Positions 1-64,000 of a stretch of 64,000 nucleotides of DNA are shown here, piece by piece. How positions within the stretch are numbered: the first letter of the stretch is position 1; every line of letters starts with the position of its first letter. The notes under the pieces were generated by a model, which saw nothing but the letters and a program-made list of their open reading frames with translations, ran no database searches and had not been told where the DNA came from. Where the stretch lies: positions 248,001 through 312,000 of the forward strand of contig BAAHQB010000095.1 in assembly GCA_054601695.1 (NCBI GenBank), given 5' to 3'. The position numbers and the translations under genes were made by a program. This DNA comes from Amorphochlora amoebiformis (Eukaryota > Cercozoa > Chlorarachniophyceae).

Positions 1-40
1 TATATATATATATATATATATAATATAATTTATGAATATA

Positions 41-77
<37 letters not shown>

Positions 78-87
78 TTATGTTAAG

Positions 88-30220
<30,133 letters not shown>

Positions 30221-30980
30221 TTTCTAATCATAACTTATCCGTAATCCTAACCCTAACCCTTTTTATAACCCTAATCCTTCTCATAACCCTAACCCTAATC
30301 CTAACCGAGTCAATGGTCCTCGGACTAAGACATGCGGAATAATCTGATCCTAACCCTAACCTTGACCCTAGCCCTAACCCTAACCCTAACCCTAACCCTA
30401 ACCCTGAAACATAGGATGGACCAAAGGATGAGATTATGCAGAAGTGTGAACAAAGCCTAACCCTAACTCTAACCCTACCTAATCTTAGTCGAAATCCAAA
30501 CCCAAAGCGGTTTTGATTCCGTTTTTTATATCTAAAGTTGATGTTGTATTTAGTTCCGAGTCGTAGTGCTGCTTGGGATCTATAATCCTGATGCCATATC
30601 ATAAGTTTGATATCAATATATGTTGAATTTACATAAGTTTATATATTTATATATATATATATATGTGCATATGTATATATATATATCTATATATATATAT
30701 ATATAATATAATATACATCCCTGACCGTAGCTCTAACTATCACCCTTTTCCCAACCATATTCCTAAACCTCAACCTAACTCTAACCCTAACCCTAACCCT
30801 AACTCTAATCAAGACCCTAATCCTAACCCTAATCCTAACCCTAATCCTAATGTAACCAAAATCCTGAGGTAGAGAAGACGATAATTGATCAAACCCTAAC
30901 CCTAACCCTAACCCTAACCCTAACCCTAACCCTAACCCTAACCCTAACCCTAACTCTAACTCTAAAGTCAAGAAGACGAT
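30221..30980 (+). repeat. Intergenic or intron stretch: telomere blocks and a PRTKT-type copy
   Basis: CCCTAA blocks at 30,240-30,300, 30,345-30,405, 30,778-30,855 and 30,893-30,962. A copy of the 23,946 exon region lies at 30,308-30,350. Small open islands at 30,415-30,443 and 30,489-30,509 are unplaced. Confidence 0.55.
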
Positions 30981-45764
<14,784 letters not shown>

Positions 45765-46045
45765 AAAACTAAGATTTAATATTTCGGAATGTGTTTTTTG
45801 AAACTTTAGAATTCGGATGTGTAGATATGTATATGGAAGGGTAAGTGGTTGGGTGGATATATTTACCTATATATATATATATATACATACATATATATAT
45901 ATATAAAAATATATATATATATTTACGTATATGTTTGTGTTTAATTATGTGTATGAGGTTGTTATATGTAAGTGAGATATGTGACATAGTGTATAATGTA
46001 TATGTACATATATGTACATTTTCATATAAATATATGCAAATATAT

Positions 46046-46094
<49 letters not shown>

Positions 46095-46304
46095 ATATAT
46101 ATATAATATATATATATATAATATATAATATATATATACATTTACATTTATATACATATTTAAATATTCATATATATGCACACAGGCATCTACACATACA
46201 TACATAAATATACTTTCGATCATGCATACGTTATGCATGTGTTCAAAAATGCTTTTGTACACACATGTTATCTAATCATTACTCTCTCTCTCTCTCTATA
46301 TATA

Positions 46305-46346
<42 letters not shown>

Positions 46347-46434
46347 ATCTAATCATTACGCTATCTCTCTCTCTCTCTATATATATATATATGTATTTAT
46401 ATATATATATATATGTTATCTAATCATTAGGCTA

Positions 46435-46507
<73 letters not shown>

Positions 46508-46533
46508 TATATATGTTATCTAATCATTACGCT

Positions 46534-46594
<61 letters not shown>

Positions 46595-46619
46595 TACATG
46601 TTATCTAATCATTACGCTA

Positions 46620-46656
<37 letters not shown>

Positions 46657-46697
46657 GCATATATATATTTATATATATATGTTATCTAATCATTACG

Positions 46698-46732
<35 letters not shown>

Positions 46733-46746
46733 ATCTAATCATTACG

Positions 46747-46809
<63 letters not shown>

Positions 46810-46832
46810 ATATGTTATCTAATCATTACGCT

Positions 46833-46890
<58 letters not shown>

Positions 46891-46938
46891 GTATATGTGT
46901 ATATGTGTGTATGTATATCTATTGGAAATGTGCTTGAC

Positions 46939-47015
<77 letters not shown>

Positions 47016-47135
47016 TGTATGTATATATATTACATATATATACATACATACTCACGTAAATATATATCTATACTTGTATAAATACATATATATAAATATA
47101 TATATATATATATAAATATACATATATAATATATG

Positions 47136-47183
<48 letters not shown>

Positions 47184-47235
47184 TATATATATATGCCTTC
47201 GTTGTTCATGCAAATGTATAGGTCTATATATGACT
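45765..47235. repeat. Stretch between convergent genes C and D
   Basis: AT-rich and TA sequence. At 46,262-46,860 eight copies of GTTATCTAATCATTACGCTAT, each followed by (CT)n and (TA)n, make a composite repeat of 48-100 bp. No coding island found. Confidence 0.7.
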
Positions 47236-47269
47236 CTAAGTCTTGCCAAAGTTGTATTCATGGGCTTCT
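47236..47269 (-). CDS. Possible gene D last exon
   Basis: Minus-strand acceptor actaag, then [10 protein letters not shown] and TAG in the phase left by the 16-nt exon. Another frame ([16 protein letters not shown]) is open and longer, so the end is uncertain. Confidence 0.3.
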
Positions 47270-47305
47270 CTTAGTAATATGTACGTACATACATACATAT
47301 ATATT

Positions 47306-47345
<40 letters not shown>

Positions 47346-47359
47346 TATATATACATATG

Positions 47360-47437
<78 letters not shown>

Positions 47438-47458
47438 TATTCTATGACTCTCATGCAC

Positions 47459-47474
47459 GGATATCTAGATAAAT
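47459..47474 (-). CDS. Possible gene D 16-nt exon
   Basis: Minus-strand acceptor caaaag, donor GTGCAT, phase 1 to 2 (LSRY). An acceptor 9 bases upstream gives QKIYLDI instead. Confidence 0.3.
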
Positions 47475-47493
47475 CTTTTGCGCTTTTATATTC

Positions 47494-47549
<56 letters not shown>

Positions 47550-47603
47550 AACATATAATCATATATACAGCATTATATATATATATATATATATATACAT
47601 TAC

Positions 47604-47684
47604 AAAATCCAACAGATATCCCCAAACACATTAGCACGAATACAATATCCGTTATATCGACTTGATTACCATATATCAGCCGTC
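47604..47684 (-). CDS. Gene D exon, 26 codons, membrane-like
   Basis: Minus-strand acceptor gttgcttttag, donor GTAATG, phase 1 to 1, peptide [18 protein letters not shown] then CLGISVGF. The surrounding minus frame stays open for about 50 codons. Confidence 0.55.
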
Positions 47685-47772
47685 CTAAAAGCAACTGTTT
47701 CCCGACCTTATTTCCAAGATCCGACCATGAAGTAATAATAATCCAATGACCCATGTTTACATTATATGTATG

Positions 47773-47807
<35 letters not shown>

Positions 47808-47967
47808 ATGTTTGTATGTATATATTATGGTACATTATGTACGAACATATAGTATACATATATACATATATATGTATATATACATATATAAATATATATA
47901 TATATATATACATATGTATATATATATATATATGTATATATGTATTTAATATATAACATTTCTACAC

Positions 47968-48014
47968 TTTCACAGCATCCAGCTATACATTTGACTCTAT
48001 GAATCACTGTCTGC
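47968..48014 (-). CDS. Gene D exon, 15 codons, Cys-containing
   Basis: Minus-strand acceptor aaagtag, donor GTGTAG, phase 2 to 1, peptide QTVIHRVKCIAGCCE. Confidence 0.5.
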
Positions 48015-48425
48015 CTACTTTTAGCCAAAAATCCCTAACTCTAACCCTCGAACCCTTATCCCAAACGAAAACCCTATTCGCAGCATTGTTAATGTTAGAT
48101 TACCTAAAATCCTCTCTTTCAGTAATCAAAAAAAGAAAATTCGAAGATTTTTATCCCGACTAAGCTCTTCCGCCATTAATATTAACCCAAACCTCTAATC
48201 ATAACAATAATTCTTAAATCTTGTCTTGGGCTGACTCTACTATATGCCCAACTTTCTAACTCTCTCCATATTTCATCCACCAAGAGTGAGAGAGAGAGTG
48301 AGAGAAAAAGAATGCTCTAACCGTTTCTATCAGCCCAGATTCTGCAGCACAAACTTAAGCCTAACTCCGCGTAGCCCAACTCTATTTCTAATTCCACCTA
48401 AATCCCACGCCAAACACCCTCTCAG

Positions 48426-64000
<15,575 letters not shown>

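Noticed and set aside
30415-30443. Exon-like island DGPKDEIMQ
   Set aside because: Only usable if the preceding exon is spliced before its stop, and the chain then breaks before 30,973.
47241-47273. Plus-strand island ([10 protein letters not shown])
   Set aside because: Gene C already ends at 45,764 and no plus chain continues. Kept as antisense of gene D.
47680-47731. Plus-strand exon ([16 protein letters not shown])
   Set aside because: The minus strand is open far longer here, with a better acceptor and matching phases on both sides.

Overview
This is eukaryotic nuclear DNA, about 64 kb of gene territory with a very unusual texture. Most of it is simple repeat: long (TA)n tracts, arrays of the TTAGGG/CCCTAA telomere hexamer in both orientations, (CT)n and (GA)n tracts, poly-G, and many local minisatellites. 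There are no rRNA or tRNA genes, transposase or reverse-transcriptase frames, or bacterial-type genes. Almost every long open frame is a translation of repeat ([24 protein letters not shown] or SLSLSL) and was discarded. TTAGGG telomeres occur in several lineages (animals, fungi, slime moulds, diatoms, haptophytes and others), so the organism is left at 'intron-rich eukaryote with TTAGGG-type telomeres'.

Between the repeats lie about 100 short non-repetitive islands (7-460 bp). Each is bounded by AG on the left and GT on the right and keeps an open frame. Read in order, the frame carried out of one island usually matches the frame needed by the next. The window therefore looks like a few very exon-rich genes whose introns are made of repeats. 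Working models: gene A (+, from before 88 to about 16,067); gene B (+, about 17,330-30,220); gene C (+, ATG at 30,981 to TGA at 45,764); gene D (-, 50,255 down to about 47,236); gene E (+, from about 48,426 past the window end). C and D converge. D and E interleave on opposite strands. No product could be named from sequence alone. Visible features are a short Cys cluster in B (exon 19,359), Ser/Thr/Pro-type repeats in B and C, likely membrane segments in D, and an Arg/Ser/Asp-rich stretch in E.

The notable biology is in the introns. Several are nearly pure telomere repeat, for example 37,792-37,885, where variant hexamers supply both ends: GTAACCC as donor and CCCTAG as acceptor. CTAAC inside the hexamer matches a branch-point consensus and the C-rich strand is a pyrimidine tract. 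C-rich arrays sit mainly before acceptors and G-rich (TTAGGG) arrays mainly just after donors. A second theme is that splice junctions are themselves tandem repeated. Exon edges with their acceptor or donor occur in 2 to about 15 copies separated by TA tracts (19-29 kb, 12-13 kb, 57-60 kb), including an 18-nt exon in three open copies and a 30-nt exon in five copies, four of them with intact splice sites. Intron growth here seems to run through junction duplication plus microsatellite expansion.

All gene models rest on splice-site and phase reasoning by eye. Microexons, gene boundaries and a few frame breaks (15.6-17.3, 32.8-33.3, 37.3-37.7 and 60.1-60.9 kb) are uncertain and are marked as such.
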